This document shows positions 21,478 to 32,566 of a stretch of 64,000 nt of DNA, piece by piece; position 1 is the first letter of the stretch, and each line of letters opens with the position of its first letter. A model generated the notes under the pieces. It did no database searches. It was not told where the DNA came from and saw nothing but the letters and a program-made list of their open reading frames with translations. This DNA comes from Prostheceraeus crozeri (lineage: Eukaryota > Platyhelminthes > Polycladida > Euryleptidae), in contig CAJQUW010007090.1 in NCBI GenBank assembly GCA_907163375.1, forward strand, positions 405,638-469,637, written 5' to 3'. The translations under genes and the position numbers were made by a program.

Positions 21478-23913
21478 ATGATGACACAGGGTTTATTCAG
21501 ACACTTGACGGACACCTACGGGAGCAGGTGTGTTCTCATCTTCCGAACAGTTATCAAAGAGGAAATTGAATTAATAAAACTTAAATCACGTTTGAAATTG
21601 TTTCAAAGTTGTGCAACTGAAGGAATGGTTCCACGGTCTCTCTGGTGTTCTTTACCTGGACGGTTCAGACATGATAAAAAGTTACAATCTAAAGTTGGCA
21701 ATATGATGGTCAAGAAGGAAAGGTCACGTCTTAAAGGCAACTTTGATCGACTGCATATCGAGTTAAAAACGCGCCGTGCATGTCTGTTGCATATGGTGTG
21801 CGATTCGCAGGACAATGAACGTATTCGGGATTTTCTGTCTATGAGTCGAAATCAAGCGGAATGTGGCCACTCTAAGTACCTGGAGAGACGCTTAAGTCGA
21901 TTACGCTATCTTTATGGAAAAGATGAAGCCGTGGAGACTGACACTGGATCAAATGTTGTGATCAATTTAAGTGATTACGAACTCAATGAATTTGAGACAA
22001 GCCTTTTAAGCAAGGGCTTGAACTTCGCCGTTACTCCTAAGCATATTCCTGTCAGTGATATTATAGCGAGTGTGGAGAGTGCGATCTACAAGCAGCCTAA
22101 CGATTTGAAGTCTTGGGCTCGAACAGAAATATCTGCAGCCGTCAGAAGGACCAAGCCACCCAGGAAGATGAACCTATCGAGGGGTGAATCTCTGGCAATC
22201 AAAACCTTGAGAAGTAATGATGATATAATCATCCTGCCTGCTGACAAGGGTAATGCCGTGGTAATAATGAACAAGACAGAATATCATCACAAACTCCAGC
22301 AATTGATCTGTACAGGTCCCTATTTGCGGTTGTCGACAGATCCTTCGCAGAAATGGAGAAGAGAACTTCTTGGTTTTTTTTTAAAATCTGCAGTGGAAAG
22401 CGGACGAATATCCAGACCAACTATGTTGAAGTGGTGTCCGACACATTACCAAATACCACATTTATACGGACTGCCAAAGGTGCAAAAGACTGGCAATCCT
22501 CTTCGTCCAATAATTAGTACACTGGGATCGCTTTTGGCACCGGTCTCAAAGATGTTGGCAGAATATTTGCGTCCTTTCGCTACTAAAGGTCCTTCATATA
22601 TCAAGGATTCCTCAGATTTGATACAGAAGTTGGGATCGATCGATGATTTGAATCATGGCTTACTGTTGAGTTTGGACATCAACTCCTTATTTACGAATGT
22701 CCCTTTGGATGAATCATTGATGGTGGTTTCCGACATAATAAGAAATGACGATCCTTTTGGTGCGATTTGTCCTTTGACGGTGGATGAGTTCATCAGTGTA
22801 TTGTATATGTGTGTGAAGCATTCATACTTTCAATTTGGCGACCATCTATATTTACAGACGGACGGTATAGCCATGGGAAGTAGTCTGAGCTGCAGTTTGG
22901 CTAACATTTATATGCATCATTTCGAGAAAGTGGCTAAGGAGTCAGCGCTCAACCATAATCGCCATTTCCCTAAATTATGGTATCGCTACGTGGATGACAT
23001 CATCGTACACTGGACTCTGTCTCTGGAAGAACTGAATGACTTTGTGGAGTTTTTGAACGCTCTGCGGCCTTCTATTCAGTTTGTTGTGGAGCTTGAGGTG
23101 GATTCGACTCTTCCTTTCCTTGACATCCTGATCCAGAAGAATGAAGGCGGGCTTGTTTATCAAGTGTATAGAAAGCCAACTCACACAAATTTATATCTAA
23201 ACCGTTCGTCTTGTCATCATCCAAGTGTTTTCAAGGGACTCGTCCGGACGATGTGCCACAGAGCTAGGTCGATTTGTTCTCCGGAATTACTTGACAGTGA
23301 GCTCCGTAACTTGGAAAGAATTTTTCGGATGAATGGATTTAGTTCAAGTGAGAGTAGGCGTGTATTTGAGCTTCCAACATCCAGTGATATGCATGTACAG
23401 GACGAAGATGGTGGTAATAGTGTGGCTGATGTATGTATTATTCCATACATCCCTCGACTTGCAGAGAATATTTCAGGTACTCTGAAGAAACTTGGTATAA
23501 AGACCTTTTACAAACCAGTATCCACCTTGAGGAATATGCTGGTTAAGAAGAGACCTACACAGCCCAAACAGTTCGGAGTGGTTTATCGCCTCAACTGTAC
23601 TGATGACTGCTGCGGATGGTCATATGTGGGAGAGAGCTCGAGAACGGTGGAGGAACGTGTGAAAGAACATCGACGTAACGTGAGAAATGTTGCTACACAT
23701 TCAGAAGTCGCCGCCCATGTTCTTGACACCGGCCATGGAATCGACTGGGAACATTGCGAGGTGCTGGATCGGAGCCGTTTCATCGTAGACGTCTCATCAA
23801 GGAATCACTATGGTCTAGGAAGTACAACAGCGTTAACAAATGTGACTTCAATATCGGTACGGCTTGGAATGGAGTGCTTTAGACTTTCATTTTTGTCTTT
23901 CATTTCATTTTAA
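21478..23913 (+). pseudogene. Penelope-like element gene, copy D
   Basis: An 811-codon open frame covering the N-terminal region, the reverse transcriptase core with YVDD and the start of the GIY-YIG domain. The last ~50 residues are in a different frame from the sister copies, so the nuclease lacks its usual IKES and KYNS end. This copy therefore probably has active-looking reverse transcriptase but a defective nuclease. It carries the plus-arm variants shared with copy C, plus Gln for His in GLPKVHK. Confidence 0.9.
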
Positions 23914-24174
23914 CTTTTCCTTATTTTACTTTTGACTAAAATGAGTAGTAACTTTGTACAGATCGATTTCATAGTCTTCGGACACTTATCTTTTTGACCT
24001 TTGTTGATTATTGATCATGCATGGAATTTCTAGCGTTTATTTTGTCTGTACATGATTTGTCAATTCAGAACGTGACCATGCTTGCCGGTGGCAAGCGAAA
24101 TGCATCGTACGCATGAGATGACGTTTTTACTCAACCGAAGACCTTTGGTTACCCTGGCTCCGCAAACTTGAATT
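23881..24174 (+). repeat. Penelope-like spacer, right terminal
   Basis: Terminal spacer that stops at AACTTGAATTA, immediately before where the next ATG would be, and is followed by the right copy of the 13-bp repeat. It overlaps the frame-shifted tail of copy D. Confidence 0.85.
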
Positions 24175-24187
24175 AAAACAATAAAAC
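24175..24187 (+). repeat. Right 13-bp target-site duplication of Penelope-like array
   Basis: AAAACAATAAAAC, identical to 13,008-13,020. Unique DNA of ~43 bp then separates it from the Gypsy LTR. Confidence 0.8.
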
Positions 24188-24230
24188 GCATAACAAAGCA
24201 AGAAGACAAACTGCCTAGCACACAACACTA

Positions 24231-24411
24231 TGTACTGAAAACCACGCATTAGAACCTTTGGACAGTTGTAATTAGACAATGGCATTTAAATACGATACGG
24301 AACATAAATGAACAGAAGTCAGCAATCGAACCGAAGAAATAAGTCATGAGTCCAAATAGGCAGGCTGGACTTCCAATCACAATGCAGTAATTGTAAGTCC
24401 AAAACACAACA
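24231..24411 (-). repeat. Gypsy 3' LTR
   Basis: 181 bp; on the minus strand it starts TGTTGTG and ends AGTACA. It appears identical to the LTR at 28,206-28,386. Confidence 0.9.
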
Positions 24412-24424
24412 TTCTTCCCTCCTA
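24412..24424 (-). promoter_or_regulatory. Gypsy polypurine tract
   Basis: The minus-strand purine run AGGAGGGAAGAA directly precedes the 3' LTR, the expected plus-strand primer of an LTR element. Confidence 0.75.
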
Positions 24425-26866
24425 CCGGGAGGAATAGTTCAGCCTGTCAGGAGGCTTTGATCTCCGACTCGATCGTCTTGGTCCTGAATCCGATGGTGAA
24501 TTCTGCACCCGGGAGTTTCTCGAATATTGAGAAGGCATTGATCGACCCGAGGTTTTCCGTAGTTGATCAAGATGCCGCATCCACCGAAAACCGTCTGTCG
24601 TGGTCACCTCGAACGTCCTTGAACCTCCGACTCGCGTGATGATACCGGAAGCCCATTTATTGGATCCCCGATAGTCTCTTGCAAGAACATGGTCACCCAG
24701 ATTGAGCTTCCGCATTGATTGACTTGAAGGCGGCGACTGTTCTTGATAACTCTTTACCCGATCCTCCACGCTTGGTCGTATCGCATCCAAGCGACTTCGA
24801 ATTTGACGTTTGAACATCAGCATTGAAGGTGACTCTCCTGTCACAGCGTGTGGTGTAAGGCGATATCGCAAAAGGAACCGAGCTAGAGATCGCTCGGAGT
24901 CGGGATCTTCGTCAGACCGTAAGGCTTCTTTGAGAGTCCTGACAAAACCGCTCCGCTTGACCGTTTGTTGCTGGGAAGTGAGGTGGTGATCGCAGATGCC
25001 GCACGTTCATTGATTCGAGCCATAATTGGAATGTTCTTGACGTGCTCCGTAGCATTTCGATTGTCTTTTCTGTAGTAATTGAATTCGTCTGGATCACTTC
25101 GGGCCATTTGCTATAGGCGTCTACACACACCAGGTACCAGTAGCCATTTAGTGGACCAGCATAGTCGATATGTACTCTTTCCCAAGGTTGAGACGGGAAT
25201 TCCCAGGTTGCAGGAGAAGCAGGAGAAGGAATTGCTTGAAGTTGGCGGCATTGAGGGCAGTCATTAACCAAGCGTTCTATGTCAGCCGTAATTCGGGGCC
25301 ACCATAAATAACTGCGTGCGATTGCCTTCATGTTAACGATCCCTTGATGAGTCTCATGAAGCTCATTGAGTAATCTCCGCCGCAATGGTTCAGGAACAAC
25401 AACTTGGATTCCCCTCAGAAGGCAGCCATCAACACAGGTCAACTCGTTTCGGTAGCGCTTGAAATCTGCGTAGATAGGACTAATATGATTTGGCCAACCA
25501 GTCTGTACGAACACCAGTACTTGCCGTAAAATTGAATCTCTGGACGTTGCTGCACGGACATCCTTTGCTGTCACCGAGCTTGGATATTCCTCCAAAAAAA
25601 GCGATTGAACCACTTGATCATCTTCGAGATTGTCCAATTCTTCCAGTAGGGGAACCCGCGACAACGCGTCGCAGTCACCATGGTCACGACTCTTCCTGTA
25701 GTGTATGTCGTAGGAGAATCCGGACATGAAGATCGCCCAACGCTGGATTCTGGCAGCAGCATGCTCTGGAATTGATCGGTCCGACCCGAATAGAGCGAGT
25801 AGAGGTTTGTGATCGGTATTGATCTTGAAATGATGTCCCAAGAGGTATTGGCGGAATCGCTTGAGACCGAAGATGATTGCCAAAGCCTCGCGCTCCAGCT
25901 GACTGTATCGGCGCTGGGTCTTCGTCATAGTCTTAAAAGCGAACGCAATTGGTCTTATGGCACCATCGATTTCGTGTGAAAGAACGGCTCCAACCCCGTA
26001 TGAAGATGCATCGCAGGATAAGACGATAGGAAGTTGAGGATTGAAATGGAGAAGAAATCCCGCATTTGTTATCAATTCTTTGGCCTTGGAGACAGCTGCT
26101 TCTTCGTCCTTGGACCATTTCCATGGAACGCCTTTCCGTCGCAAGTTGTGCAATGGCTCGAGGACTGTTGACATATTGGGCAGGAACCTTGAATAGTAAG
26201 TCAATAGCCCGATGAACGATTCGAGCTGTGTTCTGTCTCTTGGTGCAGGAGCATTCAGGATTGCTTCTATTCGCGATTTCAAAGGATGTAAACCATCTTT
26301 ATCGATTCGATGGCCGAGGTATTCCACCGACTCTTCCATGAACCGGCACTTGTCTTTCTTGAGACGAAATCCGACCTCTTCAAGGCGCTTGAATACTTGT
26401 TCCAGATTGTGAAGATGTTCGGGAGCATCTTTCCCCGTAACGATAATGTCGTCCAGGAAAACTTGAACACCTTGCAAACCATTAAGAGCAGCTTCAATGG
26501 TTCGTTGGAATATGGCAGGAGCTGACGAAATACCAAACGCAGCCGGAGATGCTGGAACAGGCCCATGTGCGTATTGATTGTCGTAAGTTCGGCAGATTCC
26601 TCGTCCAACTCTAATTGATTGTACGCCATTCGCATGTCTAGAGTTGAATAGTGGGTTCCTTGCCCGAGAGTTGCGAACAGATCTTCAATCCTTGGAATAG
26701 GAAATTGCTCGGTAGGTGACGACCGGTTCACCGAAACTTTGAAATCGCCACACAACCGAATACTGTCATCTTTTTTAATAACAGGATGAATTGGTGTTGC
26801 CCAGTTAGAGTGCTTGACGGACTTCAGGATTCCCAACTTCACGAGCCGACCGATTTCTTCCTCCAC
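24422..26866 (-). pseudogene. Gypsy pol region: RT, RNase H, integrase
   Basis: Contains the reverse transcriptase core (an RLCGDFKVSVN-type segment, then FLDDIIVTG, the YXDD box variant) and RNase H with DASSYGVGAVLSHE and a NTDHKPL segment. The integrase has the HHCC finger (HETHQG then CPQCRQL) and a DYAGP core. The C-terminal part ends in a basic RRSSRRSKPPDRLN tail and shows no chromodomain. The region is broken. It is treated as a fossil fragment set of the element. Confidence 0.88.
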
Positions 26867-26938
26867 TTTGTCTTTCAGAGCGTAAGGCAGCCGTCTTGCT
26901 TTGCAGAACCTTGGGATTGCATCGGGCGATTTAAGAAT

Positions 26939-28180
26939 TCAAACTTTGCCTTGATTGTAACGGCCCAACCTTTCATCGAACAGAGCTGTGTGCTGGACCA
27001 AGAGATCAGATAATTGAGATTGGCAATTGAAGAATTGTAGAATTGCTGTTCTCCATTCCTTGCCGAAGAAGCTGTTCAACCAGTTTCGACCGAATAGCGG
27101 AGAATGCCCAGTCGTAGATACGTATATTGGGAGCTGCTTGACCATCGACCGTACTTCCACAGAGACTGTCACCTTCCCACATAGTGTCACTGGTGTACCC
27201 GTGTATGCGAACAATTGATCACCAGGTTGTTGAAGCGGAATTGAGGGAAAGTTACGTTTAAACCAGGTCTCGGGTACCACGCTTGTAACGCTTCCCGAGT
27301 CTAGCTCCATCTCTACCATTTTTCCGTTAATGCGTGTTGCAATATGGAGGGGCTCATTGTAGTTGCCTGAAACGCTATTGATGTGGTCACTCGTGACTTG
27401 ATTGGTTCGAGCTTGTTCTTGAAATTGCTTGGAACGGCAAACGGCTTGAAGATGACCTTTCTTTTGACATGAGCGGCAAATTGCTTCCTTGAAAGGACAG
27501 TCTTTCCTCCAATGACCGGTTTTACCACAACCATGACATGGCCGCGGCGCATTACATGTCTTTGCACCGCCTTGACGATTGGCCTTCACGTTGTGATCTG
27601 GCTTGGGCCGGAACTGCACCTTGTGAACATTAGAAGGCTGCATCTGAGTTTGAATTTCATTGGATTGACAATGCGAGGTCTCCCAAGTATTCGCGAATTT
27701 CATGGCATCAGCGTAATTGATAGTCTCCACCCGAAGGAGCTCTGAACGTAAATCCGGATCTCGTAACCCGAACGTGAATTGATCGCGCATTGCTTCCTCA
27801 TTTGAGTCTGGAAGCAACTTATCGCTGAATTTGCAGAACCTTGCCCCTTTCTCTACACGAGCAGCAAAGTCGCGAATCGATTCTCCAGAGTCTTGCCGCA
27901 ACTGCCTGAAGAGAAACCTTTCATGTAATGCTGAAGGTTGCTTGTCATAGAACTTTTGAAGTGCTGATTTCAGCTCTGCAAGCGATTTCTTTGCTGGATC
28001 AATTGGTCTGAAGTGATTGAATAGGCGCTCATACGCTTCTTCACCGATCAATGACAACCAGACATCCACTCGTTGTTTGTCCTGTATTTTGTTTGCTCGG
28101 AAGAATGCTTCTAATCGTGCGTAATATGAATCGAAATCACATGTTGAAGTGAGAGCGGCTATTGTTCCGTACTTTGGCAT
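26939..28180 (-). pseudogene. Gypsy gag and protease region
   Basis: A 413-codon frame starting 25 nt inside the 5' LTR. The capsid-like helical part spans about residues 15-170. Two CCHC zinc knuckles (CHGCGKTGHWRKDC and CRSCQKKGHLQAVC) lie near 215-248. An aspartic protease with MELDSGS lies near 292-297. The tandem knuckle pair is characteristic of Mag-clade Gag. Confidence 0.88.
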
Positions 28181-28189
28181 GACAATTAC

Positions 28190-28205
28190 CTCGTCGCCAG
28201 TGCTA
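28190..28205 (-). promoter_or_regulatory. Gypsy primer-binding site
   Basis: A few bases inside the 5' LTR the minus strand reads TGGCGACGAGG. The TGG start fits pairing with a tRNA 3' CCA end. Which tRNA is used cannot be decided here. Confidence 0.6.
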
Positions 28206-28386
28206 TGTACTGAAAACCACGCATTAGAACCTTTGGACAGTTGTAATTAGACAATGGCATTTAAATACGATACGGAACATAAATGAACAGAAGTCAGCAA
28301 TCGAACCGAAGAAATAAGTCATGAGTCCAAATAGGCAGGCTGGACTTCCAATCACAATGCAGTAATTGTAAGTCCAAAACACAACA
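28206..28386 (-). repeat. Gypsy 5' LTR
   Basis: 181 bp, apparently identical to the 3' LTR. It is flanked outside by GGTGA, which does not match the CACTA flank of the other end. Confidence 0.9.
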
Positions 28387-31300
28387 GGTGATGACAATCA
28401 AGTTTCTTCCTAAGCTCTTCAATGTGGATCGTTCTCATATTTTCTCTTGAGCATGCGCAGTTTAAGTCACGAGAGCTGTCATTAACAGCACTAATGATAA
28501 AACAGCAGTAACTATTCTTTTATCTTGAATATTAGCATACTTATTACTTCAGCTTGACAAGATAATAGCTACATTGCACTCATGATCCTTGAAATTTCTG
28601 TAAAACCTGTCGACGTTTTATTTATGCAAGTTGAATCATTGTCAAAATTTAATTTGAAAGAAAATTGCATTAATATTTAGAAATCCCAGAAATGCATGGC
28701 AAGTTACATCAATAACTGCTCCATTTCATAGGATAACGAAGACAATTTTACAAAGAAAATACATAATTATAATGACATCCAAGACTGCATTTTCGATGGA
28801 TTTTCATGTGAGTAACAATGTTTTTACTCGTGGTTTGGACAAAATTATGTATTTGAATAATAATTGAACCAATTTAGGTCTAAAAATAAACTTATTCTCC
28901 TCCAAAAGGTGATTCAAAAATAATGCTAGCTACCAGTTAGTGAGGCTTGCTCATTTATCTCAACAAAATGCTGAACTATCGAACTTAATATCAAATGATT
29001 CTGAATAAAACTGTAACCCAGTGATTTGAATAACCGACTGTCTAAGTCACCGAATGCCGAGAGTTTGAGATTGGATGTTGAGTTCGAGTGTTTCACTACA
29101 TGAATAACATGGATGTTTGCATGTTAGTACTATTGAATAATACACTAATGCCATGTTAACCTTTCCATGATTTCTGTCAGGATTTTAAAATAATATCAGT
29201 TGATATTGGTTATTTGATAACCAAATATCAAGCTCTTGATTTTTTCATGCAGTATATGTAAAATATTGAACAATATAATGGAAGAAAGTTACAAGAAATT
29301 AAAGCAACAAGTAATGAGTTTATCATTCATGCGAACCGCAACCGTCTTAGGGATTAAAACTGTCGCTGGCGCAAATCTAAGTGAATTCTTTCTAATTACA
29401 GTGCGAATATAGAGCTGAGCTCAATTAAATCATGCGAAGATATTCAGAATTTACCATATTTTTGTCGGTGCATGTAATCGTTGATAAGTTTACTTGTACA
29501 TGCAGGTCAATATGTTGAATTGGAATCATCAATATGTGCGATTAGCGGAATTATCTCGGACATCCATTTCATCATTCATCAACAGACAACTGGCAAATCA
29601 CAAAGATAGCTGTTTGGTAGTAATTAATCTTTAAGAAATTGAATCTTTTTTGTGGAGTTGCATCCTCAGATTAAAAAATGCTCCAGAGAAAGCCCGGTAA
29701 TTCTTAATTCTACTTACAAAGATAATAATCACTTTCTCAAATAACGTATTCCAATGGTCCAAACTTTAATAATTTAGTAGATCTATAAATTCGTCTACTA
29801 TTCCTTCATTCAATCCGGGACTCATTTAGTCTATCAGAAAACGATATCTAACCAATTACTGTGCTTTTGTGTTCGCAGCTCTACTACGTCAGATGACAGC
29901 TTATTATCGAATTAGTTAAAGTTTGTTATACTAAAACTGTATTCTTTCACGAGTATTTCCTGCGGATGCCTTCGGATTCCCGGTAAAATGATACTTGAAT
30001 TGAAGAACAAGACTCAATCAATGCATTTCATGTAATTTTATGTAATAAAATTTCATGTCGCTTACAAGATCATATTTCAAGTAGTAACTGATAGGTGGTC
30101 TTACGAAATTGTGTCCAAATTCATCATGTAAATGGGAATGCTTTTGTTTTCCAATCAACGTAGTCATAGAATCCGATATCATTCCTTCAGACAATGACAA
30201 ATACGAAAAATTTGTATGGAACTATTGTTAACACGAATTTGAAAGCTTTTTTTGCATTCCGATTCCGTCAAAATTGAGAATAAGGTCCGAGTTAAGAAAT
30301 TTATCGGAAATAAACATTGTGTATTAGTTACATACATTGAGGCAAAAAGTCTTCGTTTCTAATTAGCTACATTTTCATTGAAAAGAGTTACCGCGGCAAC
30401 ATTTGATGTTGAAACAATTCATCTTTGAAATGATGTATCGACTCCTTTACTTTTTCACGATTCTACCGTAGCTGACTATCTTGCAAAGTCGCACTAAGAC
30501 TTTAGCGACAATCTTTATTTGCTACGCATTTATTTTTGGTGTGCAGCTATGTGTTGGAAAGTTACTTATTGGAATGTATCACCGGAAACTGTAGAACTAT
30601 TAATAAATTACAATGCTACATACAAAGCAAGATAACCGGTTTGACAAAAGTTGAGTCTCCATTAGGAAATAAACCGATGCTCAGCACGTGCCAGGCGCAA
30701 ATGACTTAACTACACATCTATCCTGAGATGAAGCTAAATATGGTCTATAGTTGACATTAATATCCAACTCAATCTATAATAAAAGACTTTGGTAAATGAA
30801 TTATCTTGGTATGCATTCAGCTTCAAAATATCAGATAAAAATTCTCGTTTTTCAACATAACGCTTACCGGTATTTTAGGATGACATCTTACCTAATGAAA
30901 ACGCATTACTTGATGAATTAAAAACACCGTCTTTACATAAAAATCATTTGAAGATATACAATTATCAATTTCAATGTACAAAAAACATCTGCAAAAAATC
31001 ATTCTAAGGGTCATAGTTAAAACATGTTTTTTCTTGTATAAGGCGATATGTGACAGTCATTGAGACAGAATTTGAGTTACAGGTGCAATTCTTGCTATCA
31101 AAAATAGATTTCAAAAATATCCCATGGAGAATTGAATCACCAGCACTGTGCAATATTTGTGAAGGAGGTTTGTCTTTGGCTGATAAAACAATTTAAATCA
31201 TGCACATTTCTCTCCAACGGTCGTTCTTCTTAAAAAATGACATGGTGCTGGCAGAGATGCTATCTACCGTCGGCGCGTTCTGAGATTTTTCTGATCGGTT

Positions 31301-31426
31301 TCATCCCTGCTCAATTATGTTAAATAAGTATGATTATGATAAGCATGTGGAGAAACTCCGAATTAAAACTAACCGCAAAACCGTTTGAAGTAAGAAGCAA
31401 GAAAAATGACGTGAGTACAACATTAC
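28387..31426. other. Large AT-rich intron, nothing recognised
   Basis: No repeat, exon or open frame that I can support. The 60-codon minus frame at 30,018-30,200 has no splice or protein signature. Confidence 0.4.
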
Positions 31427-31498
31427 CCGTTGGTCAGGACTAGGAGGTTTCAAAAACTGTTGTTCCTGAACCTCTCTGATTTCATTGGTAATTGATTC
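31427..31498 (-). CDS. Candidate host exon 2, 24 codons
   Basis: On the minus strand CTATGTTGCAG precedes 72 open nucleotides that read ESITNEIREVQEQQFLKPPS and four more residues, then a GTAATG donor. Both ends are phase 0. It joins in frame to the start exon at 31,536-31,661, only 37 nt upstream. It would also accept the coiled-coil exon at 34,240-34,346, which likewise ends in phase 0. Glu/Gln-rich and helical, then a proline-rich turn. Confidence 0.6.
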
Positions 31499-31535
31499 CT
31501 GCAACATAGAAATACAAGGGATAGAAAGTACTTAC

Positions 31536-31661
31536 CTTTGAATTTGCACGTTGCTGATACAATTGTTCAAGTCGTGGATCATAAGGAGCTGGTTTGATGT
31601 TGAATAACTGTGTCAAATCTTTATAACCGGAGACTTTTATATCATAGACTCCAGCCGCCAT
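31536..31661 (-). CDS. Candidate host start exon, 42 codons
   Basis: ATG GCG GCT opens a frame whose peptide begins MAAGVYDIKVSGYKDLTQLF and has LYQQRANSK at the end. It is closed by a consensus GTAAGT donor in phase 0. An in-frame TAA lies 15 nt upstream of the ATG, with no AG acceptor between, which makes this a genuine first coding exon rather than an internal one. The N-terminus is not recognised. The short 37-nt gap to the next exon is unusually small for an intron, so the exon 1 to exon 2 splice is a weak point. Alternatively, exon 1 splices to a further downstream exon. Confidence 0.6.
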
Positions 31662-32050
31662 GGAATTAGAATTTTAAGTACAACCCTCACTGAGCTTCAC
31701 AATGGTTCACGCTGACGAGTGAAGATTGAGGTCCAACTGACGGAATGAGGAAGCAATGACGCTTGGAGTGCTCTTTAACCGATCCAATCAATTGGGAATA
31801 AAGTTCTGACGATACACGACACTGGCGAGGCCGATTTGAATGAAAGGTGGGAAGCAAATGCGAAAACTTCCCGCAGATGCAAACAATGCCGTCGTCAATC
31901 AGCTGTTGGATTGTGGAGGAGGAAAAGAAGGAAGGCGTCGTAATAAGGAGATAACGTCGTCAGAACCGAAGAGAATAAACTCAGAAGTTTCAAAGAGGAT
32001 CTTGAGATATCTATATCATGACAGCAACGTTAGCAACCCAAATCGCTAAC
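31662..32050. other. Probable upstream region of start exon, with plus-strand ORF
   Basis: GC- and CpG-richer than neighbouring DNA, as expected near a promoter. A 69-codon plus-strand frame (31,840-32,049) is Lys/Arg-rich (MRKLPADANNAVVNQLLDCG is part of it) and points away from the start exon. It could be a divergent small gene or a first exon. No protein family is recognised and no TATA box is clear. Confidence 0.3.
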
Positions 32051-32566
32051 TAAACGTATGCGCTTCAGGCATTTACTATTGTCTACTTGAGGGCTAATTT
32101 TGCAGCTGCTTGGAGCGATGAAAAGACAATACGAAGCGGTCCAACAGATTTTGGATATCAATCATGCGAAAACTGGAGGCAATCATCCATGACGGTTATT
32201 ACCTTTCCTCGACTGATGTCATTTACGTGTGAGGATTTGAATCATAATGATGACCGCTACTTGCTGTCGACTGTAGTTGTAGTCTAATAGACCGATTGAT
32301 CTTCTTGTAAATATTATGTTAATGTTGCAAACAACATCTGGACAATTTTGATACACGCAGACAAAAGTCGGCAAGCCAAATTCAATATTTGTGCAGTGAC
32401 AATGAAGTTCTGAATTTGAATGACCATTTGCGATTACCATTGAATTCATCGGGAAGGGAGTCTGACCGCATGCTGTGTTAAGTTGGATGCGGTGGAAGTG
32501 AATACGCGAAAGCTTTTTCCTTCATCCGCTCACGTGCTTGTGAACGCATTGGGTCCGAATCAGGGG

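Larger units (their letters stand above)
13021..24174. mobile_element. Array of four Penelope-like elements, (-)(-)(+)(+)
   Basis: An 11.15-kb block made almost only of one 2.70-kb unit: an ~800-codon reverse transcriptase/GIY-YIG gene plus an ~295-bp noncoding spacer. Two units run head-to-tail on the minus strand and two head-to-tail on the plus strand, with their 5' ends meeting near 18,454-18,467 and their 3' ends facing outward. The left edge stops 24 nt inside the start of a fifth gene copy; the right edge stops just before a start codon. The 13-bp direct repeats at 13,008 and 24,175 bracket the whole block, so it behaves as one insertion. Unit starts are 2,699 and 2,702 nt apart. Copies differ by only a few substitutions and short length changes, implying very recent origin. 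Confidence 0.9.
24231..28386 (-). mobile_element. Gypsy (Ty3) LTR retrotransposon, Mag-like clade, young but broken
   Basis: A 4.16-kb element on the minus strand with LTR, gag, protease, reverse transcriptase, RNase H, integrase and LTR in Gypsy order. Two tandem CCHC knuckles in Gag, a compact gag-pol and the lack of a chromodomain fit the Mag/SURL lineage. The two 181-bp LTRs look identical by eye, so the insertion is recent, yet the coding part carries about three breaks and the copy is not autonomous as read. No matching short target duplication is seen at its ends. It lies in the large intron beside the Penelope-like array. Confidence 0.9.

Noticed and set aside
24181-24230. LTR-like ACACAACA just outside the Gypsy end
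   Set aside because: Only a short chance similarity to the LTR terminus; it does not extend.
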